From Planctomycetia bacterium (GTDB lineage Bacteria; Planctomycetota; Planctomycetia; Gemmatales; Gemmataceae): a DNA stretch of 64,000 bases. Below the pieces are notes generated by a model. That model did not search any database. It saw nothing but the letters and a program-made list of their open reading frames with translations, and was not told where the DNA came from. The stretch is taken from the NCBI GenBank assembly GCA_005808665.1, contig SYLG01000163.1, positions 1 to 64,000 on the forward strand. Reading direction: 5' to 3'. Position numbers and translations under genes: made by a program. Shown in pieces: positions 43,609 to 54,483 of the stretch; position 1 is the stretch's first letter; each line of letters begins with the position of its first letter.

Positions 43609-45990
43609 ATGACAACGCCAAAGCCAGAAGATACCAATAATTTGAATTTCCCTGCTGTCAAGCAGAGTGGCCCTGATTTCAATGAGACGACGAACCTGAA
43701 AGAGGGAACCTGGCCAACGGATTCCACCACCAGAACCGATCCGGAACTATGGGTGGGCCGAAGGCTTGGAAAATATGAAATACTTGGGGTACTTGGCGTG
43801 GGTGGAATGGGGGTCGTCCTTAGGGGACATGACGCTTCCATTGAACGAGATGTTGCGATCAAAGTATTGCCGGTAGAATTTTCCTCCGATAAAGTGGCAA
43901 TGAATCGGTTTTTGGCGGAGGCCAAAAGTTCCGGGAAACTCAATCACCCGAATGTTGTCACCATTTACGAGGTGGGCCAACATGAATTGACCCATTTTCT
44001 GGTAATGGAAATAGTTGCTGCGGGTAGTGCTGAAAGTTTTCTAAAAAAGGATGGCCCTTTTACGGTCAATGAAGCCACGCGCATCACCATTGAGACTTGC
44101 CAAGGGCTCGCCGCCGCCCACAAGGAATCCTTTGTCCATCGGGACATTAAGCCTGCCAACTTGTTGTTGACCGAAAACCTTAGCGTGAAAATTTCCGATT
44201 TTGGGTTGGCAAAACGAACCCAGGGCAATACCCTCCAAATGACCCAAGAGGGCCAAATGGTTGGGACCCCTTATTACATGAGCCCGGAACAGTGCGAATC
44301 CAAGACCGTGGATGCGCGATCTGACATCTATTCACTCGGTGCTACTTATTACTCTTTGTTAACCGGCAAGTTCCCCTATGCGGATAGTGCAAGTGTTATG
44401 CAAGTGATGTTTGCCCACTTCAACAAACCACCACCCGATCCCCGACTTGTCCTACCGCAAATTCCCGCCGAATGTGCCCAAGTGATCCAAAGGGCAATGG
44501 CCAAAAACCCGACCCACAGATACAAGTCGGCGGATGAAATGAAGGCCGACCTGGAGAACCTCCTGGGTAAGGGTTCCCCGACTATCGGGGGACAAACGAC
44601 TACAAGCATTGTCAAACCTTTTTTAACCCAAGGTCCAATTGGTGGACCAAAGAAGCGATTAATGGTTGGGTTGGTTGCCGGGATTGCCATAGGATTTGTG
44701 GGACTATTATTTACCATATTGGCTTTTTCGGGAGTCTTCTCAGGGGACCATACCACTTCCCCCCCAACAAAAAGCCTTAGTGCTGGTCCTGTTGCCCCAG
44801 GAATTACCCCTCCCACTGGAGAACCAATCAAAGTGGGAATTTTGCATTCCCTATCGGGTACCATGTTGGCCAGTGAGTCGCCGGTGGTAGACGCAACCCT
44901 TTTGGCGATTGACGAAATAAACAAAAAAGGTGGTTTGTTAGGCCGTCCAGTAGAGGCCGTGATTGTGGATGGACGATCCGATCCAACCGCATTTGCCAAA
45001 GGTGCAATTCGACTGGTTAAGGAGGAAAAGGTATCCTCGGTGTTTGGTTGTTGGACTTCGGCAAGCCGGAAAACGGTAGTGCCAATTTTTGAGGAAGGGA
45101 ATAACCTCCTTATTTACCCGGTTCAATACGAGGGAATCGAAGAATCACCCAATGTGATTTACACCGGAGCTGCTCCCAATCAACAAATCATTCCCGCAGT
45201 CCAATGGGCTTATATTACCCAGAAACGAAGGCGTTTTTTCCTCGTTGGATCCGACTATGTTTTCCCCAGGGTTGCCAATGTTATCATAAAGGATCAACTA
45301 AAGATTTTGGGAGCTGATGTGGTTGGCGAAGAGTATATCCCCCTTGGCGAGGGGGATGTATCCGCCATTATCACCAAGATACAGGCTTCCAAACCTGATG
45401 TCATCCTAAACACTTTAAATGGGGATAGTAATTGGCCGTTTTTTGCCGGCTTACGAAAAGCCGGATTTACACCCGAAAAGTTACCAACGATTTCCTTCAG
45501 CATCGGGGAGGAAGAGCTTAGGCATATTGATGTCTCCACCATGGCTGGCGATTTTGCGGCATGGAACTATTTCCAAAGCCTGGAATCTCCTGAGAATGTG
45601 GAATTCGTAACCAATTTTAGAACAAAATACGGCCAACAGCGACTGGTTACCGACCCAATGGAAGCCGCCTATATTGGGGTTAAACTGTGGGCAATGGCCG
45701 TTCAGGAGTCCGGAAAGACCGACGCCGCCGAGATTCGACGAGCCATGCGCAACCTCCAAATCAAGGCACCGGAAGGCGATGTGCGTATCGATGCCGGGAC
45801 TCAACACACCTACAAGTTGCCAAGGATCGGCAAAGTATTAGCGACTGGCCAATTTGAGGTGGTCTGGACAGCGGCCAAGCCAGAAGCCCCACAACCCTAT
45901 CCCATTTCCCGAACCGCGGAACAATGGCGTGCCTTATTGCATGACCTCTATACAGGCTGGGGCAATCAATGGGCTGCACCCAAGAAATAA
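43609..45990 (+). CDS. Ser/Thr protein kinase fused to UrtA-type substrate-binding domain
   Basis: Predicted 793-residue membrane receptor-like kinase. Kinase domain (about 56-320): GVGGMGVVLRG Gly loop, AIKVLP Lys, HRDIKPANLL catalytic loop, SDFGLA magnesium motif, GTPYYMSPEQC activation/P+1 region. One transmembrane helix follows at about 351-373. The rest (about 405-790) is a type I periplasmic binding protein related to urea/short-chain amide binders (UrtA/AmiC/FmdD-like): PIKVGILHSLSGTM, IDEINKKGGLLGRPVEAV, SVFGCWTSASRKTV, NLLIYPVQYEG. This layout implies that an extracytoplasmic ligand, possibly urea, an amide or an amino acid, controls a cytosolic kinase. Start ATG 43609; monocistronic. 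Confidence 0.9.
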   Translation: MTTPKPEDTNNLNFPAVKQSGPDFNETTNLKEGTWPTDSTTRTDPELWVGRRLGKYEILGVLGVGGMGVVLRGHDASIERDVAIKVLPVEFSSDKVAMNRFLAEAKSSGKLNHPNVVTIYEVGQHELTHFLVMEIVAAGSAESFLKKDGPFTVNEATRITIETCQGLAAAHKESFVHRDIKPANLLLTENLSVKISDFGLAKRTQGNTLQMTQEGQMVGTPYYMSPEQCESKTVDARSDIYSLGATYYSLLTGKFPYADSASVMQVMFAHFNKPPPDPRLVLPQIPAECAQVIQRAMAKNPTHRYKSADEMKADLENLLGKGSPTIGGQTTTSIVKPFLTQGPIGGPKKRLMVGLVAGIAIGFVGLLFTILAFSGVFSGDHTTSPPTKSLSAGPVAPGITPPTGEPIKVGILHSLSGTMLASESPVVDATLLAIDEINKKGGLLGRPVEAVIVDGRSDPTAFAKGAIRLVKEEKVSSVFGCWTSASRKTVVPIFEEGNNLLIYPVQYEGIEESPNVIYTGAAPNQQIIPAVQWAYITQKRRRFFLVGSDYVFPRVANVIIKDQLKILGADVVGEEYIPLGEGDVSAIITKIQASKPDVILNTLNGDSNWPFFAGLRKAGFTPEKLPTISFSIGEEELRHIDVSTMAGDFAAWNYFQSLESPENVEFVTNFRTKYGQQRLVTDPMEAAYIGVKLWAMAVQESGKTDAAEIRRAMRNLQIKAPEGDVRIDAGTQHTYKLPRIGKVLATGQFEVVWTAAKPEAPQPYPISRTAEQWRALLHDLYTGWGNQWAAPKK

Positions 45991-46236
45991 CGGGTTTTCC
46001 ACCCATACAAACCAATGGTTGAGAGCCACATTTTAATGGTACAAAAACATGAAATACATCAAAGGGAAAGCCACCCCTGACAGGATTGGAGTTGCTTTTT
46101 TATTCCGGGATAAATGCTGTCCAATTTATAGACAATTGCTTGGCTGGCATTAAAATCGGGAGCAGTAACTTTGGCCTTGGCCCTATTTTCCCTTCCGTTT
46201 TTGGAAAAGTACTTTTCGCCTATTGGAGGATGGATC

Positions 46237-47529
46237 ATGAATCGTCGTTTTTGGTTAACTGGTATTATGATTCCTGCCCTGGTTGCCCTTTTCTCCGTCC
46301 TTACTCCAAATGGGGCGAGCGGGCAAGCCAACGAATTGGCGTTTGTCAAGGGAGAATTCAACCTTCATAAATTGTTAAAGGTGATTAGGCCCCAGGCGGA
46401 CGAGGATTCCTTCGACACAATTCCTTGGCAGATTTCTCTTTGGAATGCCAGAATTCTTGCTGCAAAGGAAGGCAAACCCATTTTGCTTTGGGAAATGGAC
46501 GGCCATCCGCTTGGCTGTGGTTGAAACAATGTCATTGTGGGCCGTGTGTCCGCATTCGCAGATCCTGAAATCATTAAGCTTGCCACCGAAAAATTTATTC
46601 CGGTTACAGTTGATGATTGGTATCAGAGAAGGCGTCAGGATGCCGAAGGTCGGTTTTTCATCAAGGTTGCCAACCAGGGACCCCGGAAAGGCCAAGGCGG
46701 CTCTACCCGCCAAGGCATTTACTGTTTGACTGCGGATGGGGAATTGCTTGCGTACAAAAATGCGGGCAATTCCAGCGAAGCCACTCGCGAACAATTATTA
46801 CTAGCTTTGGCAAAATTTGAAAAGCTTCCAACCAACCGTCGGTTACCTGGTGCCGTGGCCATTGAACCCTTTGGCAAACCAGACGCAAATTACCAGAGAA
46901 CTCCACCTGAGAATGGACTTATCCTTCGTGTTCACGGTCGCATACTTGACAAGAAGGCAGGGGAAATTTGCAACGCTTCGTGCGATTTTCCCGGGGGAGG
47001 TAAGGCAAGCCGGGATTTCCTTTGGTTAACTGCCAAGGAATGGAAGGCCCTCATTCCAAAACCGGAATTGGGTTTTTCTTATTCTTTGCCGGTATCGGTG
47101 ACAAAACGGATTGCACGATTTTGCCTCATTGATAATACCCGAGGCGAACCCGAATTTTGGAAAGGGACCGATGTTAGGAAGGCAGATTTTGGCTTAAAAG
47201 TAACCTCGATTACCCCAGAAAAAATCGAAGTATCCCTTGTGGGGAACGCACTCCTTGCCGATGAGGCCGACCTAATTGCTTCCAAAAGGGGTTACGAATG
47301 TTCCCTGATTGGTCGACTTACCTTTGATATTGCCAAAGGAAAATTTACCAACATTGATGCCGTGGCTCTTGGGGAGTACTGGGGAGCAACAACCTATACC
47401 CAAAAAGGGGTTCGACCGGGAAAAAACTTGTATGGGGTCGCATTTAGTTTACCTCCAATGGACCGCCCAGGGGACAGGGTTTCCCCGCAAGCCGCCCGTG
47501 AATGGAATGAATATCTGAGGCCAAATTAA
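46237..47529 (+). CDS. secreted thioredoxin-like protein, candidate selenoprotein (in-frame TGA = Sec96)
   Basis: Two adjoining open frames (ending at 46524 and resuming at 46537) are in the same frame and separated only by TGA 46522-46524. Read as Sec, they give one 430-residue protein from ATG 46237, which has GGAGGA six bases upstream. Residues 1-31 are a signal peptide (cleavage after ASGQA). The segment AAKEGKPILLWEMDGHPLGCG-U-NNVIVGRV...FIPVTVDDWYQ looks like a thioredoxin/DUF255-type fold, with the redox pair C94-G95-U96 at the position of the usual CxxC. The remainder (~170-430) is unrecognised. A 7-bp hairpin starts 11 bases after the TGA. There is no frameshift and no other stop, and the far side needs no separate start codon with a ribosome site. 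Function likely redox in the periplasm. Confidence 0.85.
46536..46554 (+). promoter_or_regulatory. candidate SECIS hairpin of the Trx-like gene
   Basis: TGTGGGC (46536-46542) pairs with GTCCGCA (46548-46554), seven pairs including two G-T, with loop CGTGT. The stem starts 11 and the loop 18 bases after the TGA; the second loop base is G. The loop sequence CGTGT also occurs in the HEAT/UnbV hairpin. Confidence 0.55.
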
Positions 47530-47712
47530 ATGCGAAGTCCCCTAGGCGCTTGGCGTTTGGTCCGTTAGGGTCAAGGAATTACTTCCAAGCGTCACATTGA
47601 ACAATGGGGACCCGGACCCAGGGTTTGGTTTTACTGTAAGGAAGTGTTGGCCGCACCAAAGGCCCGCCAGGAATCCTTGTTCCCTTTCCATTACTGGTAG
47701 AAAACGGATCCC

Positions 47713-50493
47713 TTAAGCTACTACCAAATTAACCAATTTGTCCAGGACGATAATGGCTTTTTGGATCGATTTGCCGATCATAAGGGCCTGAATCTTGGGG
47801 TCAGCAAGCGCGGCAGCCTTAAGTTCCTCATGGGATAGGCCAGGCGGAACGGCAAGGCGGGCCCGAATCTTACCAGCAATTTGGACAGGAATCTCAATGG
47901 TATCCGCCACTAATAGTGTCCTATCGGCTTTGGGCCATGGCTCATATGCCAAAGACTTTTGATTACCTACCAGGCTCCACAATTCCTCGGCAAGGTGGGG
48001 GGCATACGGAGCTAAAAGAAGGATAAATGGCTCAAGAGCTGCGCGCGGTTTGGAGGCCAATGGGGTCAGGTAATTGGTGTATTCCATCATTGCCGAAATA
48101 GCGGTGTTGAACCGCATTCCGTCCAGGTCGTCGGTCACCTTTTGAATTGTCTTATGAAGGAGGCGCAAGGTCTCCTTTTCAGCAGGTTCGGAATTTACAG
48201 CCGGGGAAAGTCCGACGGATTCGGCTCGTTCATCCACAAAAAGCCTCCACACCCGACCCAGAAACCGGAACACCCCTTCCACGCCCCGCATCGACCAAGG
48301 TTTGGTGGCTTCCAGCGGCCCCATGAACATTTCATAAAGCCTAAGGCTATCTGCACCAAAAGCGTTGACAACCTCGTCTGGATTGATGACATTTCCTCGG
48401 CTTTTTGACATTTTGTAGGCACGAGAGTCAATTCGAATGTTGACATCCTCCCTTAAAACAAAGAATTCCCCTTTTTTTTCAACCATTTCCTCGGCAAGGC
48501 GGATTTTGTCGGTTTCTATATGTTTTTTTTTGAGGCGTGCGACCCCACCATCGAAATCAACTTCCTTGGCCGATACCCAAGCCCCATTTACCTTGAATCC
48601 GGTATATTCTGTTTCACCTAGAATCATGCCTTGGTTAACGAGTTTTTGGAAGGGTTCAGCATGGCTGACATACCCCCTGTCATAAAGGAGTTTGTGCCAA
48701 AACCTGGAATACAAAAGGTGCAGGACGGCATGTTCGGCCCCACCCACATAAAGGTCAACCGGCATCCAATGTTTTTCTTCCTCCGTTTCAAGGAAAGCAT
48801 TCGGATTTTGGGGATCGATAAAACGCAAATAATACCAGCAAGAACCCGCCCATTGAGGCATGGTGTTGAGTTCCCTGCGGTATGACCTCCCCTTTTTGGT
48901 AACCACAACCCAATCGATTGCCTTACCAAGAGGTGGCTCGGGGCGTCCGGAGGGTTTGTAATCCTCCAATTCCGGCAATTGAAGGGGAAGGTCCTCAATA
49001 TCCACAGGGTCAATGCGACCCGTGTAATTGCCCGCCTGGTCAATCTCGTGCATCAAGGGAAATGGTTCCCCCCAATAGCGTTGACGACTGAATAGCCAAT
49101 CCCGCAACTTGTAATGGATTCGTTTTTTGCCCAGCCCTTTTGCGGCTAACCAGTCTGTGATTCTTGCCTTGCAGGTTAGGGAGTCAAGCCCATTGAATTC
49201 TTCCGAGGCGATAACCTCACCCATTTCCGAATAGGCCTCGGTAAGGTTTTCTCGGGTGGAACCGGTTTTTTCCAACCAGGCTTCTGTTGGCTGGACAACC
49301 GTTACGATATTCAGTCCAAATGTTTGGGCAAATTCAAAATCGCGCTCATCATGGGCAGGGACTGCCATGATTGCCCCTGTTCCGTAACCGGAAAGGACAT
49401 AATCGGCAATCCAAATTGGGATTTTTACCCCGTTTACCGGATTTTGGGCAAAAGCACCCGTGAATACTCCGGTTTTTGTTTTGGCAAGGTCGGTCCTTTC
49501 CAAATCGCTTTTCCGGGAGGTCTGTTCCCGGTAGGTATTAACAATTACCTTTTGACTGGGATAGGTAAGAGAATCCACGAGCGGATGTTCAGGTGCCAGA
49601 ACCATATAGGTGGCCCCGAATAGGGTGTCCGGCCGGGTGGTGAATACCCGAATGGTTTCGGTTTGGCCCAACGGCCCAAGTGCGGGAAAAACCACCTCGG
49701 CACCATCGCTTTTGCCTATCCATTCCCGCTGCATCTTTTTAACCGAATCCGGCCAGTCCACCAAGTCGAGGTCATCGATTAGCCTTTCTGCATATTCGGT
49801 AATCCGAAGTTGCCACTGTTTAAGGGGAATCCGAATTACCGGGTGGCCTCCCCTTTCGGACCGGCCGTCAATGACCTCTTCGTTGGCAAGGACCGTTCCC
49901 AAGACCTGGCACCAGTTTACCGGAATTTCCGCCTGAAAGGCCAATCGCTTTGAATCAATGAATTGGCGAACGGCACAATCCCCCTCGGCGGCAACGGTTG
50001 GTGGGATGGGCAATTCGGAAATAGGGCGGCCTCGTTTTCCGGCCTGGTCATACCAGGTTTCATAAAGCAATAAAAAGATCCATTGAGTCCATTTATAGTA
50101 GCCTGGATTTGTGGTATCTACTTCCCGGTCCCAATCGTAGCTGAACCCAAGCGATTGGATTTGCCTCCTGAAATTGTTGATGTTCCGTTCGGTGGTCGCC
50201 CTTGGGTGAGTGCCCGTTTCGATGGCAAATTGTTCCGCGGGTAGTCCAAACGCATCCCAGCCCATGGGATGAAGCACATTAAAACCCAACATCCGCCTGT
50301 ACCTGGCAAGAATATCGGTGGCAGTATACCCTTCCGGATGCCCGACATGGAGACCGGCACCGCTTGGATAGGGAAACATATCGAGGATATAGTACTTTGG
50401 TTTGGTGGCGTCGGTTACGGTCTTGAAAGTCTTATTCGACTCCCAAAAGGCTTGCCATTTGGGCTCAATCGACGCAGGAAGGTAACTCGGCAT
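47713..50493 (-). CDS. leuS: leucyl-tRNA synthetase
   Basis: Predicted 926-residue class I synthetase that charges tRNA-Leu. Class signatures: [19 protein letters not shown] (HIGH variant) and [17 protein letters not shown] (KMSKS). The editing domain CP1 is recognisable by [19 protein letters not shown]. The C-terminal anticodon-binding helices end with a [16 protein letters not shown] pattern. Somewhat longer than the E. coli enzyme (860). The gene is alone; convergent with the Trx-like selenoprotein gene. Confidence 0.97.
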   Translation of the reverse strand: MPSYLPASIEPKWQAFWESNKTFKTVTDATKPKYYILDMFPYPSGAGLHVGHPEGYTATDILARYRRMLGFNVLHPMGWDAFGLPAEQFAIETGTHPRATTERNINNFRRQIQSLGFSYDWDREVDTTNPGYYKWTQWIFLLLYETWYDQAGKRGRPISELPIPPTVAAEGDCAVRQFIDSKRLAFQAEIPVNWCQVLGTVLANEEVIDGRSERGGHPVIRIPLKQWQLRITEYAERLIDDLDLVDWPDSVKKMQREWIGKSDGAEVVFPALGPLGQTETIRVFTTRPDTLFGATYMVLAPEHPLVDSLTYPSQKVIVNTYREQTSRKSDLERTDLAKTKTGVFTGAFAQNPVNGVKIPIWIADYVLSGYGTGAIMAVPAHDERDFEFAQTFGLNIVTVVQPTEAWLEKTGSTRENLTEAYSEMGEVIASEEFNGLDSLTCKARITDWLAAKGLGKKRIHYKLRDWLFSRQRYWGEPFPLMHEIDQAGNYTGRIDPVDIEDLPLQLPELEDYKPSGRPEPPLGKAIDWVVVTKKGRSYRRELNTMPQWAGSCWYYLRFIDPQNPNAFLETEEEKHWMPVDLYVGGAEHAVLHLLYSRFWHKLLYDRGYVSHAEPFQKLVNQGMILGETEYTGFKVNGAWVSAKEVDFDGGVARLKKKHIETDKIRLAEEMVEKKGEFFVLREDVNIRIDSRAYKMSKSRGNVINPDEVVNAFGADSLRLYEMFMGPLEATKPWSMRGVEGVFRFLGRVWRLFVDERAESVGLSPAVNSEPAEKETLRLLHKTIQKVTDDLDGMRFNTAISAMMEYTNYLTPLASKPRAALEPFILLLAPYAPHLAEELWSLVGNQKSLAYEPWPKADRTLLVADTIEIPVQIAGKIRARLAVPPGLSHEELKAAALADPKIQALMIGKSIQKAIIVLDKLVNLVVA

Positions 50494-50813
50494 TGGAGGA
50501 ATTGCCTCAAATTAGGTCAAACTGCTATTTTCCGGATTGAACCGGGGAAATCTAGTGGAATTTACAGCATTAAGGGACAGACCCTTAGCGATGGATAAAA
50601 CCGATTGACCAGATTTTTGGTCCCATTTCAAATTATGGAAAGACCCCCTCTTGGAAGAAAGGGGAAGTTTTGGCAAATTAGCATGGGGCCCAGCCTTTTT
50701 TTAGGCCAAAAATGGCCAATTTTCGGTGCCGATTATGCCGATAAAAGGGATAGTAGGGTCTTACCATACTTAGGCAATTGGACAAAACCAAAACGAAAAC
50801 CAGGGAAAGGGTA
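50494..50813. other. divergent intergenic region between leuS and TolC-type gene
   Basis: About 320 bases; it must hold the promoters of both genes. No clear consensus boxes, RNA or T-box-like structure recognised. Confidence 0.4.
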
Positions 50814-52361
50814 ATGCTACCAACGGGGATCTATCGAAGGAACCTTTTCCGGTTTTCCCTTGGTCTGGTTGGTGTTTGGTCCCTGGTTTTGTTGGGTTGT
50901 TCCGCAAGGCAAAATAATATTGAATTCCCCCCTGGGGAAAAGGTCCAAAAAAAATTCCCATCTTCGCTTCACCACCAGATTTCCACCACCCAACCGCCGC
51001 TCGTTTCCGAGGCATTTCTTAACCAAACGGCATTTACAGATTTGCAAAGGGATGGAGGAATTACACCCGTTACCCTGGAAATTGATCCCAACCAACCCAA
51101 TAGATCGGGAACACCAGAACATTTACGGAAGCGGTCGGTGGGCGAAAAACTTTCTATTGACGAGGTTATAAACGCCGTTTTGATTAGTGATCCAAGGCTC
51201 ATGGCCGGATTTCAAAGCATCAACCAGGCAAGTGCGGATGCCCTTACGGCCTCTTTGGTTCCCAACCCAACGGTATTGGCAGATGTTTTGATGTTGCCAT
51301 TGGCAAGGCCATTTTCACCAAGTCGAACAGGGGGACCACCTCAACAAGATGTCATGGTGTCTTATCCGATTGACTGGTATGTATTTGGAAAACGGGCAGC
51401 GCAAATGGCGTCCGCATCGGCCATGGTCAAAGTAAGTGAGGCGGATTTCGCCAACCTGGTACGAATCCGAATTACGGAAGGTGCTCTTGCCTATTGCGAT
51501 GTCATGGAAGCTAAAGTGCTTTTGGACCTGGCCCATCAGAATCTCTCGATTCTGATCAAGGTGGAAGCGGCACTGATCAAGGCTGTGGAAGCAGGAGGCC
51601 GACCAAAAGTTGAAATCAACCGTATTCGTTTGGACCTACTCCAGAATCGGCAATCGGTTCGGGATTTTGAAACAACTCTCGTTGCCGCCAAGGCCCGCTT
51701 GCGGGCCATAATGGGACGGTCGGATCGCGATATTGAATTTGATATTGATGGAAACCTGGAAGCTCCCTTGACAAACTATTCCCTCGGGCCAGACGAAGCA
51801 TTCGAATTGGCGGTGGATAATCGGCCGGATGTCCAAGCCATTAGGGCAAAAATGCTTCATACCGAGGCTAATGTGATTGTTGAAGATCGAAAGAAGTATC
51901 CCGAACTCATACCCATGGTGGGCTGGACCCGACAATATCAGGTGGCGGCGATGGGGCAACCGGATGCCGGATCATGGAATGCCTCGCTTACGACCCAATT
52001 ACCCCTCTTTAACCGCAATCAGGGAAATCGGGCCAAGGCATCGTCCTATGCGGTTCAGGCAAAAGTCGAATATGAGGCAACACTTGTGTCTTTGCGCGCC
52101 GAAATTGAAACGACCTCCCAGGAACTAAAAGCGGCCAGAAATAATGCCGAAGCCGTTGCCGGAGAACAACTTCGCCTTGCCAACGAAGTGTTGCAAAGTA
52201 TCACGGATGCCTACGAAGCTGGGACTCGAACTTTGGTGGAAATGCTGGATGCCCAGCGGAATTTTCGGGAGACGAACAAATCCTATTACTCCATGAGGGC
52301 AAGCTATTGGCGTGCTTTATACAGGTACTACTCCGCAATAGGAAAACAGGTTCACCAATAG
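50814..52361 (+). CDS. TolC-family outer membrane efflux lipoprotein
   Basis: Predicted 515-residue outer-membrane channel subunit (CusC/CzcC/OprM-like). The N-terminus has a lipoprotein signal with the lipobox VLLGCS, so acylation of that Cys is expected. Two OEP repeats follow at about 130-310 and 325-510, with long helices: SEADFANLVRIRITEGALAYCDV, and in the second half EIETTSQELKAARNNAEAVAGEQL and YEAGTRTLVEMLDAQRNFRET. Start ATG 50814 with AAAGGG close upstream; the longer frame from TTG 50778 is not supported. No inner-membrane pump or adaptor gene is adjacent, so its partner must be elsewhere. Confidence 0.88.
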   Translation: MLPTGIYRRNLFRFSLGLVGVWSLVLLGCSARQNNIEFPPGEKVQKKFPSSLHHQISTTQPPLVSEAFLNQTAFTDLQRDGGITPVTLEIDPNQPNRSGTPEHLRKRSVGEKLSIDEVINAVLISDPRLMAGFQSINQASADALTASLVPNPTVLADVLMLPLARPFSPSRTGGPPQQDVMVSYPIDWYVFGKRAAQMASASAMVKVSEADFANLVRIRITEGALAYCDVMEAKVLLDLAHQNLSILIKVEAALIKAVEAGGRPKVEINRIRLDLLQNRQSVRDFETTLVAAKARLRAIMGRSDRDIEFDIDGNLEAPLTNYSLGPDEAFELAVDNRPDVQAIRAKMLHTEANVIVEDRKKYPELIPMVGWTRQYQVAAMGQPDAGSWNASLTTQLPLFNRNQGNRAKASSYAVQAKVEYEATLVSLRAEIETTSQELKAARNNAEAVAGEQLRLANEVLQSITDAYEAGTRTLVEMLDAQRNFRETNKSYYSMRASYWRALYRYYSAIGKQVHQ

Positions 52362-52392
52362 CAAAAATCTGGCGAAGGCAAAGGATGATTCA

Positions 52393-54309
52393 TCAAGGCT
52401 TTGTGGCCCATTGGGGCCTGATTCTTTGGATTGCCTGGAGAAGTGCGTGATCAGATAGGGATTTACCTAACACCTCTTCGACTCCAGATTCCCGAACCCG
52501 ATTGAGCAGTTCGGTTTCGGTTTCTCCTGTTATCATGACCAGGCCCGAGTCGGCATGGAGCCGTTCCGCCCGAATCCTCAATGCCAATTCATCACCTTGC
52601 ATTTTTGGCATTTGCCAATCGGTGGTTATGAAATCGAAAGATCGTTTTTCCAAAAGCTCCCAGGCATCCGTGCCATCACAAGCTTCTGTAAAATTCCTGG
52701 CACCAAGGAAGGAAAGGAGCGATCGTATTCGCTTCCGGGCAAAAGCGCTATCATCCACTATCAGGATCGTTGCCCTTGACCAAGCACTGACCTTGCGATT
52801 TCCAAGGAATGGGGCATCTACCACGGTGGTATTTCCCTGCTCGCTTGAATGGCAAGCTTTGGCAGCATCCAAGGCCTTGACCAGGGAATGGGAAGAGAAT
52901 GGTTTGACCAAATAGGGTATCCCGGCTGCCGTTATTGCTGGCAAGGATTCATGATTGATATCCGAGGAAATGACAACACATGCTGGTGGCCCGGTTGGGC
53001 ATTCAGGGAGAATTCGTTCGATGAGTTGAAGTGCGCTGCCATCGGGCAACAAACACCCAATAATGAGAATGTCTGGCTGAAAGTCAAAGAAACATTCAAG
53101 ACCCATGGCCATATTTTCGGCAAAATGAATCTTTTTATAGCCCAATTCGCCTAGCATTTTTGAGGTAATGGTGCGTTGAAATTCGGAAGGATCTACCAAC
53201 AGGATTTCCTGGGTGTCTGCGGCAAAGGTTCCTCCAAAAACCGTTTGAGCCTCTGGTTGGCTAGGGTGTGGGGGAATGGGAATGGATAACCCCAGAACCC
53301 GGTTTGAAGGAATAGGGGTTGTCCCGAGGATGTTATCAAGGTCCTGAAGTGCTGCATCAAGGGTTTCATGCCGATGTTCGGGTCGTTTGGCAACCATTCG
53401 ACCCCACCAATCCTCCAATGGAGGCCCTAAATCTGGTGAATAGGGACCGATTTTAGGGATCGATTTTGTAGCATGAGCTTTGATTTTCAAAACAAGGTTG
53501 CGTTCGGGGTAAAGGTGCTGGCCGGAAAGTAAATACCAAAGGGTGCAACCCAAGCTGTAAATGTCCGCCCGATGGTCCGCAATCCCTGTGTCTTCGGCTT
53601 GTTCCGGGGCCATATAATCAAAGGTCCCACAAATACCCATGGTAAGTGGGGAGGTGGACTGGCTACCAGGCTCGCTCATTTCCTCGATACCATGAAGCCT
53701 GACAAGGCCCAAATCGGATATTTTGATACCGCCTCCATGGGATTTAAGGAGGTTTGCCGGCTTGATATCACGATGGGTTAAACCCTGTTTGTGGATATAC
53801 GAAAGGCCTTGAGCCGCATCCCGAAAAAAACCAATGGCTTCTTCCCAAGGGAGGCGACCATGCCTGGCGACCAATTGGTGAAGGTCGGTTCCATCGACAA
53901 ATTCCATAATGAGGAAATGTCCTTGAGGGCAATCCCCGGCATCATACGCCATCACCACATTGGGGTGGCTTAGCCTTGCAATTACCTCGATTTCCCGCTG
54001 AAATCGTTGGACTCCCTCCGTTGAGTTCATGAGTTCAGGAGCAAGGATTTTTATGGCAGAAATACGACGCATGCGTCGGTGTTTGGCCTTGAAAACAGAC
54101 CCCATTCCCCCCGATCCCAGTTTATCCAAAATAACATAGTTCCCAACGATTAAATCACCCAGTTTTCCCTGAATGATTTTGGAAGCTTGAAAAGCACTAA
54201 TGGTTCCCTGATGAACCAATTCCTCCAAAGTAATGGTTTTCACTGAACATGATGCCGGAATCAGTCCGGATTGAATAAGTTCTTCCCGTTGAATCGGGCT
54301 GATATCCAT
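52393..54309 (-). CDS. Ser/Thr protein kinase with two C-terminal receiver domains
   Basis: Predicted 638-residue cytosolic hybrid. After a short N-terminal helix (1-50), the kinase domain (about 55-315) has LGSGGMGSVFKA, AIKIL (Lys), HRDIKPANLL, SDLGLVRL (DFG replaced by DLG) and GTFDYMAPEQ. Receiver-like domain 1 (about 365-475) keeps the fold, but its phospho-acceptor Asp is replaced by Gly418 (DILIIGCLLPDGS). Receiver domain 2 (about 515-635) keeps ILIVDDS and Asp564 (TTDWQMP), like CheY. So only the second is likely to be phosphorylated by a histidine kinase. This links two-component signalling to Ser/Thr phosphorylation. No partner histidine kinase is nearby. Convergent with the TolC-type gene. 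Confidence 0.9.
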   Translation of the reverse strand: MDISPIQREELIQSGLIPASCSVKTITLEELVHQGTISAFQASKIIQGKLGDLIVGNYVILDKLGSGGMGSVFKAKHRRMRRISAIKILAPELMNSTEGVQRFQREIEVIARLSHPNVVMAYDAGDCPQGHFLIMEFVDGTDLHQLVARHGRLPWEEAIGFFRDAAQGLSYIHKQGLTHRDIKPANLLKSHGGGIKISDLGLVRLHGIEEMSEPGSQSTSPLTMGICGTFDYMAPEQAEDTGIADHRADIYSLGCTLWYLLSGQHLYPERNLVLKIKAHATKSIPKIGPYSPDLGPPLEDWWGRMVAKRPEHRHETLDAALQDLDNILGTTPIPSNRVLGLSIPIPPHPSQPEAQTVFGGTFAADTQEILLVDPSEFQRTITSKMLGELGYKKIHFAENMAMGLECFFDFQPDILIIGCLLPDGSALQLIERILPECPTGPPACVVISSDINHESLPAITAAGIPYLVKPFSSHSLVKALDAAKACHSSEQGNTTVVDAPFLGNRKVSAWSRATILIVDDSAFARKRIRSLLSFLGARNFTEACDGTDAWELLEKRSFDFITTDWQMPKMQGDELALRIRAERLHADSGLVMITGETETELLNRVRESGVEEVLGKSLSDHALLQAIQRIRPQWATKP

Positions 54310-54483
54310 GGAACCTGTTCCGGGGATTGGGGGAATATATCAAATTCATTTTACAATATCGGAATTGAAGAGAGACTTTTGATCGGGTAATACAAAAAAA
54401 ACCTGATTTCAACGAAATAGCCCTGCTTCAGGAAACTTCCCAAGGCAGGGCTTCTACCACCAAACGAGAGGTTTTGTTTGCGA

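Noticed and set aside
46522-46524. Pseudogene by nonsense mutation in the Trx-like gene
   Set aside because: Only this one TGA interrupts; codon use on both sides is normal, the position is a redox motif, a SECIS-like hairpin follows, and three other genes in the window show the same pattern.
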